Positions 35,463 to 45,398 of a DNA stretch of 64,000 nucleotides are shown here, in pieces. Where the stretch lies: positions 2,108,001 through 2,172,000 of the forward strand of contig NZ_VFNC01000002.1 in the NCBI RefSeq assembly GCF_006715395.1, read 5' to 3'. The DNA is from Streptomyces sp. SLBN-31 (lineage in GTDB: Bacteria > Actinomycetota > Actinomycetes > Streptomycetales > Streptomycetaceae). The translations under genes were made by a program, and so were the position numbers. The notes beneath the pieces are model-generated. The model made no database searches, was not told the origin of the DNA, and saw only the letters and a list, made by a program, of their open reading frames with translations. Each line of letters begins with the position of its first letter. Positions within the stretch are counted from its first letter, which is position 1.

Positions 35463-36776
35463 ATGAGCAGCACCCGCACGAAGTTGCGTACAAGAATCGC
35501 GGCCGCGATATCGGCCGCGACTGTCCTCGGGCTGGTCGCGGGTTGCGGTTCGGGCGGTGGCTCCGGGACCGGCGGGGGCCACAAGGACGGCAAGACCGTG
35601 ATCACCATGGGGCTCTTCGGCGTCATGGGCTTCAAGGAGACCGGCCTGCTGGAGAAGTACATGAAGCTGCACCCCGACGTCGTCATCAAGGCGGACGTCG
35701 CCGGCGACGAGCAGACGTACTACACCGCTCTGCAGACCCATCTCGCCGCGGGCAGTGGCCTGAAGGACATCCAGGGCATCGAGGTGGGCCGCGCCAAGGA
35801 GCTGGTCGACACGCAGAAGGACAAGTTCGCCGACCTCGCGGACGTCCCCGGCACGGACCACTTCCTGCCCTGGAAGCTCAGCCAGGTCACCGCCCCCGAC
35901 AAGAAGGTCATCGGGCTCGGCACGGACATCGGCCCGATGGCGGTCTGCTACCGCAAGGACTTCTTCGAGAAGGCCGGGCTGCCCACCGACCGGGACGAGG
36001 TGGCTCAGCTGTGGGCGGGCGACTGGTCGAAGTACGTCAGCGTGGGCAAGCGCTTCAAGGCCAACCTCAAGGGCTCCAAGGCCGCCTTCATGGACAGCTC
36101 CAGCGGCCTGTTCAACGCCATGATCTACGGCAACTCCGAGCAGTTCTACGACAAGAGCGGCAAGCTGATCTACGCCAAGAACCCGGTCGTCAAGGACGCC
36201 TGGAAGCTGGCCTCGCAGGCCGCGACCTCGGGACTCACCGCGAAGCTCCGGCAGTTCCAGCCGGGCTGGGATCCCGGTCTGGCGAACAGCACCTTCGCCA
36301 CCACGGTCTGTCCCGCGTGGATGCTCGCCCACATCAGCGAGAAGGCCGGGCCCGCGAACAAGGGCAAGTGGGACGTCGCCAAGGCGCCCAAGGGCGCGAA
36401 CTGGGGCGGGTCCTTCCTCGGGGTCATGGACAACAGCCCCGTCAAGAAGGAGGCGAAGGAGCTCGTCGCCTGGCTCACGGCTCCCGAGCAGCAGTCCTAC
36501 CTCTTCGAGAAGATCGGCAACTTCCCGTCGTCCGAGACGGCTCTGAAGTCGCCCGCGGTGACCGGGGCGAAGTCGGACTACTTCAGCGGCGCTCCCATCG
36601 GCAAGATCTTCGGTGAGGCCGCCACGGAGATCCCCGACGAGCAGGTGCTCGGCCGCAAGGACGGCACGATCAAGGACATCTTCTCGCAGGGGCTGACGCT
36701 GATCGAGTCGCAGAACAAGAGCCCCGACGCCGCCTGGAAGACCACGGACGAGCGCATCAAGAAGGCCACCGGCTGA
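35463..36776 (+). CDS. Sugar ABC transporter substrate-binding lipoprotein (CebE-like)
   Basis: This 437-residue lipoprotein has a twin-basic N-terminus, a hydrophobic segment and lipobox LVAGC with acylated Cys28, then a Gly/Ser linker. The family-1 solute-binding domain includes TDIGPMAVCYRKDFFEKAGL and the late GKIFGEAATEIP segment. It should sit on the outer face of the membrane and present oligosaccharides, probably cello- or other beta-glucosides, to the two permeases downstream. ATG at 35463 follows GGGAGACGGAA. No ATPase gene is in the operon, so the shared ATPase MsiK encoded elsewhere is likely used. Confidence 0.92.
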   Translation: MSSTRTKLRTRIAAAISAATVLGLVAGCGSGGGSGTGGGHKDGKTVITMGLFGVMGFKETGLLEKYMKLHPDVVIKADVAGDEQTYYTALQTHLAAGSGLKDIQGIEVGRAKELVDTQKDKFADLADVPGTDHFLPWKLSQVTAPDKKVIGLGTDIGPMAVCYRKDFFEKAGLPTDRDEVAQLWAGDWSKYVSVGKRFKANLKGSKAAFMDSSSGLFNAMIYGNSEQFYDKSGKLIYAKNPVVKDAWKLASQAATSGLTAKLRQFQPGWDPGLANSTFATTVCPAWMLAHISEKAGPANKGKWDVAKAPKGANWGGSFLGVMDNSPVKKEAKELVAWLTAPEQQSYLFEKIGNFPSSETALKSPAVTGAKSDYFSGAPIGKIFGEAATEIPDEQVLGRKDGTIKDIFSQGLTLIESQNKSPDAAWKTTDERIKKATG

Positions 36777-36865
36777 GCCGTCCGTCCCGCCACACCAGCC
36801 CGGCGGCCCGGTTTCGGGCCGCCGGGTCCTCAAGCCGTCACCCTTCGAAGGAAGGAAGCCTCCCG

Positions 36866-37861
36866 GTGGCCACCTCCACCCCGATCAGCCAGGGTGGTGC
36901 TCCAGGCACCGCTCCCCCGCCCGCCAAGCGCGCACGCGAAGACCGTCAGGGCCTGCGCAACCTGCTGCACCGTCTCGACCTGCGGGGAGCGCCGTACGCG
37001 TTCGTCGCCCCGTTCTTCGTGGTCTTCGCGGCCTTCAGCTTCTACCCGCTCGTCTACACGGCCTGGATCTCGCTCCACCACGTCGAACTGTCGTCGCTGA
37101 ACCTGATGGAGTGGGTCGGCTTCGACAACTACACGGCCCTGTGGAACGACGACCGCTTCTGGAACGCGCTGGCCAACACCTTCACCATCGGCGTGATCTC
37201 CACGGTCCCGCAGCTGCTGATGGCCCTGGGCCTGGCGCACCTGCTCAACTACCGGATGCGTGGGTCGACGTTCTTCCGTGTCGCCTCCCTGACGCCGTAC
37301 GCCACCTCGGTCGGTGCGGCCGCCCTGGTGTTCACGATGCTCTTCGAGCGGGACTTCGGCATGATCAACTGGATGCTGAGCCTGGTCGGGGTGGACCACA
37401 TCGACTTCGAGAACAACAAGTGGGCGGCCCAGATCGCGATCTCCACCATCGTCATCTGGCGCTGGACCGGCTACAACGCCCTGCTCTACCTCGCGGCGAT
37501 GCAGGCCGTCCCGCGCGACCGCTACGAGGCCGCGGCCATCGACGGTGCCTCCCGCTGGCAGCAGTTCCTCAAGGTCACGGTGCCGGGCATCCGGGCCACC
37601 ATCGTCTTCACCATCGTGCTGTCCACGATCGGTGCCACCCAGCTCTTCGGAGAGCCGCTGATCTTCGGGCAGGGTCCCAACGGCATCACCGGCGGCGCCG
37701 ACAACCAGTACCAGACGCTGGGCCTGCTGCTGTACGAGGAGGGCTGGAAGAACTACCAGATGGGCCGCGCCGCCACCGTCGCCTGGGCGATGTTCCTGCT
37801 GCTCATCCTCGTCTTCGTCGTCCAGCGAGTCCTCAAGCGCGCGCTGGCGCGCAGGTCCTGA
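36866..37861 (+). CDS. Sugar ABC transporter permease (CebF-like)
   Basis: This 331-residue permease has six predicted helices after a polar N-terminal 45 residues. The EAA loop that contacts the ATPase reads DRYEAAAIDGASRWQQFLKV (about 213-232), as in MalF-type permeases. GTG at 36866 follows GGAAGGAAG. It lies 89 bp after the binding-protein gene and 16 bp before the second permease gene, consistent with one operon. The substrate is inferred to be a beta-glucoside from the neighbours. Confidence 0.93.
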   Translation: MATSTPISQGGAPGTAPPPAKRAREDRQGLRNLLHRLDLRGAPYAFVAPFFVVFAAFSFYPLVYTAWISLHHVELSSLNLMEWVGFDNYTALWNDDRFWNALANTFTIGVISTVPQLLMALGLAHLLNYRMRGSTFFRVASLTPYATSVGAAALVFTMLFERDFGMINWMLSLVGVDHIDFENNKWAAQIAISTIVIWRWTGYNALLYLAAMQAVPRDRYEAAAIDGASRWQQFLKVTVPGIRATIVFTIVLSTIGATQLFGEPLIFGQGPNGITGGADNQYQTLGLLLYEEGWKNYQMGRAATVAWAMFLLLILVFVVQRVLKRALARRS

Positions 37862-37877
37862 CCAGGAGTGCTTTCCC

Positions 37878-38810
37878 ATGACCACTGACAGTCTCCCGGT
37901 CCGGACGGCGGACCCGCGGCCCCGCACCGGCACCCCTGAAGGGTCCACCCGCCGCCGCCGGACGCGCCTTTGGCTGCGCCCGCGCGCCGGACGCCAGCAC
38001 CACGCCGGCCCCCTGGCCTACGTACTGCTCGGCTTCGCCGCTCTGGTGTCGCTCTTCCCGCTGTACTGGACGATGGTGGCCGCCTCCAGCGACAACACCC
38101 GTGTGACGCAGAGCCCGCCGCCCTTCCTGCCCGGCCCGCACCTGCTGGAGAACCTGGGCAAGGCCTGGCGCGACGCGGCGCTGGGCAAGGCCATGGTCAA
38201 CAGCCTGATCGTGGCCGGGGTGATCGCGCTGTCCACGGTGCTGTTCGCCACCCTGGCCGGGTTCGCCTTCGCCAAGCTGCGCTTCAAGGGCCGCAACGCA
38301 CTGCTGATGCTGGTCATCGGGACGATGATGGTGCCGCCCCAGCTGGGCGTGGTGCCCCTGTTCATGATGATGACGGACCTCGGCTGGGGGCAGCAGCTGC
38401 CCGCCGTCATCTTCCCCACTCTGGTGAGCGCCGTCGGCGTGTTCTTCATGCGGCAGTACCTCGCCGAGGCCCTTCCCGACGAACTGGTCGAGGCGGGCCG
38501 GGTGGACGGCGCGCACTCTCTGCGCATCTTCTGGAGCATCGTGCTGCCCGTCGCGCGCCCGGCCATGGCGGTGCTGTTCATGATCACGTTCGTGCACGCC
38601 TGGAACGACTTCTTCTGGCCGTTCATCGTGCTCGACATGACCAACCCGACGGTTCCCGTCGCCCTCACCCAGCTCAGCGCGGGCTATGTGCGCGACCAGT
38701 CGCTGATCATGGCCGGCGCCCTGCTGGGCACGCTGCCGCTGCTCGCCCTCTTCGTCGTCTTCGGCCGCCAGATCGTCGGCGGCATCATGCAGGGCGCGGT
38801 CAAGGGCTGA
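37878..38810 (+). CDS. Sugar ABC transporter permease (CebG-like)
   Basis: This 310-residue MalG-type permease has six helices and an EAA loop [20 protein letters not shown] (about 203-222). A polar Arg-rich N-terminus (about 1-45) precedes the first helix. ATG at 37878 follows AGGAG. It forms the transmembrane channel with the upstream permease. The next gene is the beta-glucosidase, 71 bp downstream. Confidence 0.93.
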   Translation: MTTDSLPVRTADPRPRTGTPEGSTRRRRTRLWLRPRAGRQHHAGPLAYVLLGFAALVSLFPLYWTMVAASSDNTRVTQSPPPFLPGPHLLENLGKAWRDAALGKAMVNSLIVAGVIALSTVLFATLAGFAFAKLRFKGRNALLMLVIGTMMVPPQLGVVPLFMMMTDLGWGQQLPAVIFPTLVSAVGVFFMRQYLAEALPDELVEAGRVDGAHSLRIFWSIVLPVARPAMAVLFMITFVHAWNDFFWPFIVLDMTNPTVPVALTQLSAGYVRDQSLIMAGALLGTLPLLALFVVFGRQIVGGIMQGAVKG

Positions 38811-38881
38811 GCCCTGTACTCCCTCCGCCGAGCCCCGAAATCCCCTTGCGCGTTCTTGCCGCCTCCTCCGAAAGGATCTCC

Positions 38882-40342
38882 GTGAGCACCGCTACCCGAC
38901 GTGTCGCACCCGGGCCGCAGCACACCTCCGCCCTGGTCTTCCCCACCGGCTTCCGGTGGGGCACCGCGACCGCCGCCTACCAGATCGAGGGCGCCGCCAC
39001 CGAGGACGGCCGCACCCCCTCCATCTGGGACACCTACTCGCACACGCCCGGACGGGTACGCAACGGGGACACCGGTGACGTGGCCTGCGACCACTACCAC
39101 CGGTGGCGCGAGGACGTCGAGATCATGGCCGACCTCGGCGTGGACACCTACCGCTTCTCGATCTCGTGGCCGCGGGTGCAGCCGACCGGTCGCGGCCCCG
39201 CGGTCGAGAAGGGCCTGGACTTCTACCGGCGGCTCACCGACGCCCTGCTGGAGAAGGGCATCGAGCCGGTGGTCACCCTCTACCACTGGGATCTGCCGCA
39301 GGAGCTGGAGGACGCCGGCGGCTGGCCCGAACGGGGCACCGCGGACCGCTTCGCCGAGTACGCCTCGCTCGCGGCCCGTGCGCTGGGCGACCGGGTGAAG
39401 ATCTGGACCACGCTCAACGAGCCCTGGTGCAGCGCCTTTCTGGGGTACGGCTCCGGGGTGCACGCCCCCGGGCGCACCGACCCGGTGGCGGCGCTGCGGG
39501 CCGCCCATCATCTCAACCTGGCGCACGGCAAGGCGGTTCAGGCGCTGCGGGCCGAACTGCCCCATCACGCCCAGACGTCGGTCACCCTGAACATCCACCA
39601 CGTCAGGGCCCTGACCGAGCGCGCGGAGGACGTCGACGCCGCTCGCCGGATCGACGCGCTGGCCAATCGCGTCTTCACCGGCCCCCAGTTGCTCGGCGCT
39701 TACCCGGAGGACCTCATCGAGGACACCTCCCGGCTGACGGACTGGAGTTTCGTGGAGGACGGCGACCTCTCCGCCATCCACCAGCCGCTGGACTTCCTCG
39801 GCGTCAACTACTACACGCCCACCCTGGTCTCGGCCTCGGACGGGCGGGGCACCCACAACTCGGACGGTCACGGCCGCAGCGACCACAGCCCGTGGCCCGC
39901 CGCGGAAGACGTGGCCTTCCACCTGCCGCCGGGTGACACGACGGCGATGGGCTGGGCGGTCGACCCGAGCGGTCTGTACGACCTGCTGCTGCGGCTGAAG
40001 GCGGACTTCCCCGGACTGCCGTTGATGATCACGGAGAACGGAGCGGCCTTCGACGACTACGTGGACCCGCACGGCCGTGTCGTCGACCCCGACCGCATCG
40101 CCTACCTGCGCGGGCACCTGAGCGCGGTACACCGGGCGATCGAGGCGGGCGTCGACGTCCGCGGGTACTTCCTGTGGTCGCTGCTGGACAACTTCGAGTG
40201 GGGCTACGGCTACAGCAAGCGGTTCGGCGCGGTGTACGTGGACTACCCCACCGGTCGGCGCATCCCGAAGGAGAGCGCACGGTGGTACGCCGAGGTGGCT
40301 CGTACCGGTGCGGTTCCCCCGCGGGACGGGGGCGACGCGTGA
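38882..40342 (+). CDS. GH1 beta-glucosidase (BglC-like)
   Basis: This 486-residue family 1 glycoside hydrolase has acid/base Glu180 in TLNEPW and nucleophile Glu385 in ITENGAA. The N-terminal [16 protein letters not shown] and late [17 protein letters not shown] blocks are also diagnostic. It has no signal peptide, so it acts in the cytoplasm on the sugar brought in by the ABC system, releasing glucose. GTG at 38882 follows AAAGGATC. Gene order and the divergent LacI gene mirror the cebEFG-bglC layout, though the operators differ from the CebR box. Confidence 0.95.
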   Translation: MSTATRRVAPGPQHTSALVFPTGFRWGTATAAYQIEGAATEDGRTPSIWDTYSHTPGRVRNGDTGDVACDHYHRWREDVEIMADLGVDTYRFSISWPRVQPTGRGPAVEKGLDFYRRLTDALLEKGIEPVVTLYHWDLPQELEDAGGWPERGTADRFAEYASLAARALGDRVKIWTTLNEPWCSAFLGYGSGVHAPGRTDPVAALRAAHHLNLAHGKAVQALRAELPHHAQTSVTLNIHHVRALTERAEDVDAARRIDALANRVFTGPQLLGAYPEDLIEDTSRLTDWSFVEDGDLSAIHQPLDFLGVNYYTPTLVSASDGRGTHNSDGHGRSDHSPWPAAEDVAFHLPPGDTTAMGWAVDPSGLYDLLLRLKADFPGLPLMITENGAAFDDYVDPHGRVVDPDRIAYLRGHLSAVHRAIEAGVDVRGYFLWSLLDNFEWGYGYSKRFGAVYVDYPTGRRIPKESARWYAEVARTGAVPPRDGGDA

Positions 40343-40382
40343 GCTGAGCGCTGGGGGCGGGACGGCGGCCGGCCGGGGTCGG

Positions 40383-41372
40383 TCAGCCGCCGATGGCCGA
40401 CATCGGCCGGTCCGGCTGGACGAACGACGGGTCGTCCAGGCCGGCTCCCGCCTTCTTGCCCCACATGGCCAGCCGCCAGATGCGGGCGATCTCCTCGTCC
40501 GGGGAACCGTCGCGCAGGGCGGTGCGCAGGTCCGTTTCCTCCCGGGCGAACAGGCAGGTGCGTATCTGGCCGTCGGCCGTGAGGCGGGTGCGGTCGCAGG
40601 CGGCGCAGAAGGGGCGGGTCACCGAGGCGATGACGCCCACCCGGTGCGGGCCGCCGTCGACCAGCCAGCGCTCCGCCGGGGCCGAGCCGCGCGCGGCGGC
40701 CCCTTCGGGGGTGAGGTCGAAGCGGGTGCGCAGGGAGGCCAGGATGTCACCGGCCGTGACCATGCCCTCGCGCTTCCAGCCGTGCTGGGCGTCCAGGGGC
40801 ATCTGCTCGATGAACCGCAGTTCGTAGTCGTGCTCGACGGCCCAGGCCAGCAGGTCGGGGGCCTCATCGGCATTCAGGTCAGGCATCAGGACCGTGTTGA
40901 CCTTCACCGGGGTCAGACCCGCCTCGCGGGCGGCCCGCAGGCCTTCGAGGACGTCCTTGTGGCGGTCCCGGCGGGTGAGGGTCTTGAAGACGTCCGGGCG
41001 CAGGGTGTCCAGGGAGACGTTGACCCGGTCCAGACCCGCGTCCTTCAGGGCCTTCGCCGTGCGCCCCAGGCCGATGCCGTTGGTGGTCAGGGACATCTGG
41101 GGGCGGGGGTCGAGCCGCGCGACCCGCTCGACGATGCCGACCAGGCCGGGGCGCAGCAGGGGTTCTCCGCCGGTGAAGCGGATCTCCTCGATGCCCAGGG
41201 AGGTGACGGCGATGTCGATCAGGCGGACGATCTCGTCGTCCGTGAGCAGATCAGGCTTGGCCAGCCACTGCAGGCCTTCCTCGGGCATGCAGTAGGTGCA
41301 GCGAAGATTGCACCGGTCGGTCAGCGAGACCCTCAGGTCGGTGGCCACCCGGCCGTAGGTGTCGATGAGCAC
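40383..41372 (-). CDS. moaA: GTP 3',8-cyclase MoaA (molybdenum cofactor synthesis)
   Basis: This 329-residue radical-SAM enzyme catalyses the first step of molybdopterin synthesis, converting GTP to 3',8-cyclo-dihydro-GTP. The radical-SAM cluster motif is CNLRCTYC (Cys21, 25, 28). The second 4Fe-4S cluster uses the C-terminal CAACDRTRL and CLFA cysteines. The protein ends in the Gly-Gly tail (SAIGG) essential in the family. No other moa gene is adjacent. It converges with the beta-glucosidase gene, and no Moco riboswitch was recognised upstream. Confidence 0.97.
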   Translation of the reverse strand: MLIDTYGRVATDLRVSLTDRCNLRCTYCMPEEGLQWLAKPDLLTDDEIVRLIDIAVTSLGIEEIRFTGGEPLLRPGLVGIVERVARLDPRPQMSLTTNGIGLGRTAKALKDAGLDRVNVSLDTLRPDVFKTLTRRDRHKDVLEGLRAAREAGLTPVKVNTVLMPDLNADEAPDLLAWAVEHDYELRFIEQMPLDAQHGWKREGMVTAGDILASLRTRFDLTPEGAAARGSAPAERWLVDGGPHRVGVIASVTRPFCAACDRTRLTADGQIRTCLFAREETDLRTALRDGSPDEEIARIWRLAMWGKKAGAGLDDPSFVQPDRPMSAIGG

Positions 41373-41481
41373 GTGGGCCCCCTCCCTCGTAGCGGATCAG
41401 TGCGGGTCGTCATTTCCGTCACTTGCGAGCCTACGTGACGTCACTGACAACGACAGCGGCCCGGATCCCACGAGGTACGGC

Positions 41482-41515
41482 GCGGCCGCGTCGTAGGGAT
41501 CTACGACGCGGCCGC
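41482..41515 (-). terminator. Terminator after the symporter gene
   Basis: GCGGCCGCGTCGTAG (41482-41496) pairs with CTACGACGCGGCCGC (41501-41515), a perfect 15-bp stem with a 4-nt loop, 20 bp downstream of the symporter stop. Confidence 0.9.
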
Positions 41516-41535
41516 TCAGGGGGCGTACCGGGGTG

Positions 41536-43161
41536 TCAGTGGGCGCCGGTTCCGGTGAGTGAACGGACCTCCAGCTCGGCGTATTTGCCGGCGTCCGGCT
41601 CCTCCTTGGAGAGATAGGTGCCGAGGATGCCGAGCAGGAAGCCGACGGGGATCGAGATGATGCCCGGGTTCTCCAGCGGGAACCAGTGGAAGTCGGCGTC
41701 CGGGAACATCGAGGTCGGCTTGCCCGAGACGACCGGCGAGAACAGCACCAGGCCCACGGCGGTGACCAGGCCGCCGTAGATCGACCACAGGGCGCCGGAG
41801 GTGGTGAACCGCTTCCAGAAGAGGCTGTAGATGATCGTCGGGAGGTTGGCGGAGGCGGCGACCGCGAAGGCGAGGGCGACCAGGCCGGCGACGTTCAGGT
41901 CGCGGGCGAGGGCGCCCAGGACGATGGAGACGGCGCCGATGCCGACCGTGGCCCAGCGGGCCGCGCCGAGCTCCTGCTTCTCGGTGGCCGTGCCCTTCTT
42001 GATGACGTTGGCGTAGATGTCGTGGGCGAAGGACGACGAGGAGGCCAGGGTGAGGCCCGCCACGACCGCGAGGATGGTGGCGAAGGCGACCGCCGAGATC
42101 GTGGCGAGCAGGATCGCGCCCCAGTTGGAGTCGACGCCGCCGAGGTGGAGGGCGAGGAGTGGCGCGGCGGTGTTGCCCGCCTTGTTGGAGGCGATGATCT
42201 CGTCCGGCTTGATCAGGGCCGCGGCGCCGAAGCCGAGGGCGAGGGTCATCAGGTAGAAGGCGCCGATCAGGCCGATCGCCCAGATCACGGACTTACGGGC
42301 GGCCTTGGCGGTGGGCACCGTGTAGAAGCGGATCAGGATGTGCGGCAGGCCGGCGGTGCCCAGCACCAGGGCGATGCCGAGGGAGATGAAGTCCAGCTTG
42401 GTGGTGCCCGTGGCGCCGTACTTCAGGCCGGGCTCCAGGAAGGCCGAACCCTTGGCGCTGTTGTCGGCGGCCGAGCCGAGCAGGTCGGAGATGTTGAAGT
42501 GGAACTTCAGCAGCACCAGGAAGGTCAGCAGCAGGGCGCCGACGATGAGCAGGACGGCCTTGACCATCTGCACCCAGGTGGTGCCCTTCATGCCGCCGAT
42601 GGTGACGTAGACGATCATCAGGACGCCGACCAGGGCGACGATGCCGATCTTGCCGGCGTCGCTGGTGATGCCGAGCAGCAGGGAGACCAGAACGCCGGCG
42701 CCCGCCATCTGGGCCAGCAGGTAGAAGATCGACACGACGATGGTGGAGGTGCCGGCCGCCGTGCGGACGGGGCGCTGGCGCATCCGGTAGGCGAGGACGT
42801 CGCCCATGGTGTAGCGGCCGGAGTTGCGCAGTGGCTCGGCCACCAGGAGCAGGGCGACCAGCCAGGCGACCAGGAAGCCGATGGAGTACAGGAAGCCGTC
42901 GTAGCCGAAGAGGGCGATGGCGCCCGCGATGCCGAGGAAGGACGCGGCGGACATGTAGTCGCCGGAGACGGCGAGGCCGTTCTGGAAGCCGGTGAACTGG
43001 CGGCCGCCCGCGTAGAAGTCGGCCGCGTCCTTGGTCTGGCGGCCGGCCCAGATGGTGATCACGAGGGTCGCGGCGACGAACACCGAGAACAGCGTGATGA
43101 TCAGCGGCCGGTGCTGGCTCGCCTCGCCGGCCGCGAGCAGGGTGTGCTGTGCGGGGCTCAT
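41536..43161 (-). CDS. Sodium:solute symporter, acetate/monocarboxylate type (ActP-like)
   Basis: This 541-residue protein has about thirteen helices of the SSS family. Typical segments are FYAGGRQFTGFQNGLAVSGD, SAASFLGIAGAIALFGYDG and GTAGLPHILIRFYTVPTAKA. The last two are hallmarks of ActP-like acetate and short monocarboxylate permeases. The ATG at 43161 overlaps the stop of the DUF485 gene (ATGA, 43158-43161), the classic YjcH-ActP pairing. Sodium-driven uptake of a small carboxylate is inferred from family. A strong terminator follows. Confidence 0.93.
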   Translation of the reverse strand: MSPAQHTLLAAGEASQHRPLIITLFSVFVAATLVITIWAGRQTKDAADFYAGGRQFTGFQNGLAVSGDYMSAASFLGIAGAIALFGYDGFLYSIGFLVAWLVALLLVAEPLRNSGRYTMGDVLAYRMRQRPVRTAAGTSTIVVSIFYLLAQMAGAGVLVSLLLGITSDAGKIGIVALVGVLMIVYVTIGGMKGTTWVQMVKAVLLIVGALLLTFLVLLKFHFNISDLLGSAADNSAKGSAFLEPGLKYGATGTTKLDFISLGIALVLGTAGLPHILIRFYTVPTAKAARKSVIWAIGLIGAFYLMTLALGFGAAALIKPDEIIASNKAGNTAAPLLALHLGGVDSNWGAILLATISAVAFATILAVVAGLTLASSSSFAHDIYANVIKKGTATEKQELGAARWATVGIGAVSIVLGALARDLNVAGLVALAFAVAASANLPTIIYSLFWKRFTTSGALWSIYGGLVTAVGLVLFSPVVSGKPTSMFPDADFHWFPLENPGIISIPVGFLLGILGTYLSKEEPDAGKYAELEVRSLTGTGAH

Positions 43162-43514
43162 GCGCCGCCCTCCATCCGGGACTTGATCGCCTCGGCCTTG
43201 GGGTCGAGCTTGGCGGCGGCGTGCCGCGAGTACCACCAGGCGATGAGGAACGTGGTCAGGAACTGGGCGAGGCCGAGGACGAGGGCCACGTTGATGTTGC
43301 CGAACAGCTGGGTGCCCATGAAGTCGCCCGCGTAGTTCGACAGCAGGACGTACAGCAGGTACCAGGCGATGAAGCCGACGGTCAGCGGGAAGGCGAACGA
43401 GCGGTAGGAGCGGCGCAGTTCACCGAATTCCGCGCTCTCCTGCTCCGCGAGGAACTCCTCTGTCGGGGGGAGTTGGGTGGGGGTCTTCGAGGGGGGCGGT
43501 GTCTCGGTGGCCAC
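43158..43514 (-). CDS. DUF485 (YjcH-like) membrane protein
   Basis: This 118-residue protein has two transmembrane helices (about 43-62 and 77-97) typical of DUF485. A cytoplasmic N-terminal region contains FGELRRSYRSFAFPLTVGF. It regularly precedes ActP-type symporters and is translated in overlap with one here, so it is probably an accessory subunit. The gene is first in the operon, and the 253-bp gap on its right separates it from the divergent protease. Confidence 0.92.
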   Translation of the reverse strand: MATETPPPSKTPTQLPPTEEFLAEQESAEFGELRRSYRSFAFPLTVGFIAWYLLYVLLSNYAGDFMGTQLFGNINVALVLGLAQFLTTFLIAWWYSRHAAAKLDPKAEAIKSRMEGGA

Positions 43515-43711
43515 GTAGTCTCCTCGCGTTGCGGATGCGTTCGTCTCGGGGATCGGGGGCGCGTGTCCTGGTGCTCCCTGCCCAAGGTCACGGCGCGATG
43601 CGGGGACGGGTTCAACTCACTTGACCGATTTCCGAACTCGCCTTGGGCAACTCATTGCTGACCAGCGACTTCGGGAGATAGTTTTCGGCCTGGACCGCCC
43701 GTCATGTACCT

Positions 43712-43737
43712 GCCCGAGCACCACCTGTGTCTCGGGC
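43712..43737. other. Short hairpin upstream of the first protease gene
   Basis: GCCCGAG (43712-43718) pairs with CTCGGGC (43731-43737) and is followed by GGTTTCGTTT. It lies 31 bp before the protease start in the divergent gap. It could be a weak terminator or a leader hairpin. Confidence 0.4.
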
Positions 43738-43767
43738 GGTTTCGTTTCCGGATGATGTGGAGACCCC

Positions 43768-45297
43768 ATGGTTCATCTGCGTTCCAGACGTCGGCTCGCG
43801 CTCGCGGTGCCGGTCGTGCTGTCGCTGACCGCCTCGCTCGGCTTCCTGCCGGCGGCGGCTCAGGCCGCTCCCCGCGTGGAGTCCGCCTCTCCGGCGGCCG
43901 CCGCCGCGGACACGTACGCATACCTCGTCAACACGAAGACGGACCCCTACACGATCAAGTCGGTCAAGGCGGCGATCAAGGCGGCCGGCGGTTCGATCGT
44001 GGTGTCGTACGACAAGATCGGTGTCATCGTGGTCCATTCCACGGACCTCGACTTCGCCAAGAAGATACGCACCGTACGTGGCGTGCAGTCCGCGGGTGCC
44101 TCGCGCACCTCGCCGGTACAGGCGGCGGGGACCACGGACGAGGGTGCGGCGCAGTACCTGTCCGAGGCCGAGGCCGCGAAGGTCGAGAAGGGCTCGGCGG
44201 CCGGTGAGGAGCCGCTGGAGGCCGACCAGTGGGACCTCAGGGCGATCGGCGCCGACAAGGCCGCCGCGATCGACCCGGGCAGCAGGAAGGTGACGGTCGC
44301 CGTGATCGACGTGGGCGTCGACGACACCCACCCCGACCTCGCCCCGAACTTCTCCCCCTCGCAGTCCGCGAACTGCGTCAGCGGCAAGGCGGACACGACC
44401 TACGGCTCCTGGCGGCCGGTGGACGCCGAGCACTACCACGGCACGCACGTGGCGGGTGAGATCGCCGCGGCCCGCAACGGCATCGGTGTCGCGGGCGTCG
44501 CGCCCGGCGTGCGGGTCGCCGGCATCACGGTGGCCCAGCCGGACGAGAACCAGCTGTTCTTCCCCGAGAGCGTCGTGTGCGCGTTCGTGTTCGCCGCCGA
44601 CCACGGCGTCGAGGTCACCAACAACAGCTACTACGTTGATCCATGGCAGTACAACTGCATGGACGACCCCGATCAGCGCGCCATCGTTGATTCGGTCAAC
44701 AGGGCCCAGCTGTACGCACAGAGCAAGGGCACGCTCAATGTGGCCGCCGCGGGCAACGCCAACGACGACCTCGACTCGGACGCCCTCGTCGACGACTCCA
44801 GCCCCGACGACTCGACTCCGGTGACCCGGACGGTCGACCCGCACGAGTGCTTCGACGTGCCGACCCAGCTGCCGGGCGTCGTCACGGTCAGCGCGGTGGG
44901 CGTCAAGGGCACCAAGTCGTACTACTCCAGCTACGGCTACGGAGTCGTCGACGTCGCGGCGCCCGGTGGCGACAAGTACCAGATCCCGGACACGCCGTCG
45001 AAGAACGGCCGCATCCTGTCCACCATGCCGAACAACCAGTACGGCTTCCTGCAGGGCACGTCGATGGCCACGCCGCACGTGGCCGGCGTCGCCGCGCTGC
45101 TGAAGTCGACGCATCCGTTCGCGACCCCGGCCCAACTGCAGGCCCTGCTCAAGGCGGAGGCCGTCAACCCGGGCTGCCCGAGCGGCCCCTACGACGGGGA
45201 CGGCGACGGCGTCGTCGACGCGACCTGCGTCGGCGGCAAGCGGGTCAACGGCTTCTACGGCTTCGGCGTCGTCGACGCGCTGCGCGCGGTGAAGTGA
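43768..45297 (+). CDS. Secreted S8 (subtilisin-type) serine protease, copy 1
   Basis: This 509-residue exported protease has a Sec signal (about 1-33). An inhibitor-like pro-region follows (about 47-95, YAYLVNTKTDPYTIKSVKAA). The catalytic domain has Asp181 (AVIDVGVDDTHPD), His224 (HGTHVAGE) and Ser432 (GTSMATPHVAG). The residue after the catalytic Asp is Val where Thr or Ser is usual; the triad is otherwise intact. A DGDGDGVVD segment near the end could bind calcium. It is followed 101 bp later by a close paralogue. GGAGA precedes the ATG. Confidence 0.95.
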   Translation: MVHLRSRRRLALAVPVVLSLTASLGFLPAAAQAAPRVESASPAAAAADTYAYLVNTKTDPYTIKSVKAAIKAAGGSIVVSYDKIGVIVVHSTDLDFAKKIRTVRGVQSAGASRTSPVQAAGTTDEGAAQYLSEAEAAKVEKGSAAGEEPLEADQWDLRAIGADKAAAIDPGSRKVTVAVIDVGVDDTHPDLAPNFSPSQSANCVSGKADTTYGSWRPVDAEHYHGTHVAGEIAAARNGIGVAGVAPGVRVAGITVAQPDENQLFFPESVVCAFVFAADHGVEVTNNSYYVDPWQYNCMDDPDQRAIVDSVNRAQLYAQSKGTLNVAAAGNANDDLDSDALVDDSSPDDSTPVTRTVDPHECFDVPTQLPGVVTVSAVGVKGTKSYYSSYGYGVVDVAAPGGDKYQIPDTPSKNGRILSTMPNNQYGFLQGTSMATPHVAGVAALLKSTHPFATPAQLQALLKAEAVNPGCPSGPYDGDGDGVVDATCVGGKRVNGFYGFGVVDALRAVK

Positions 45298-45398
45298 CCG
45301 CGGCCGATCCACCATCCACTCGCTCCGGGGGACGCCACCGTCCCCCGGGGCTCCCGCACGGCCCCTTCGTACCGCGAACGAACTGGAGACCCCGACAC

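Noticed and set aside
34142-40342. Calling this the canonical cebR-cebEFG-bglC locus
   Set aside because: The architecture matches, but the canonical CebR box TGGGAGCGCTCCCA is absent. Only variant boxes are seen, so names were withheld.
43768-45297. First subtilase as an inactive pseudoprotease
   Set aside because: Asp181, His224 and Ser432 are all present. Only the residue after Asp is unusual.
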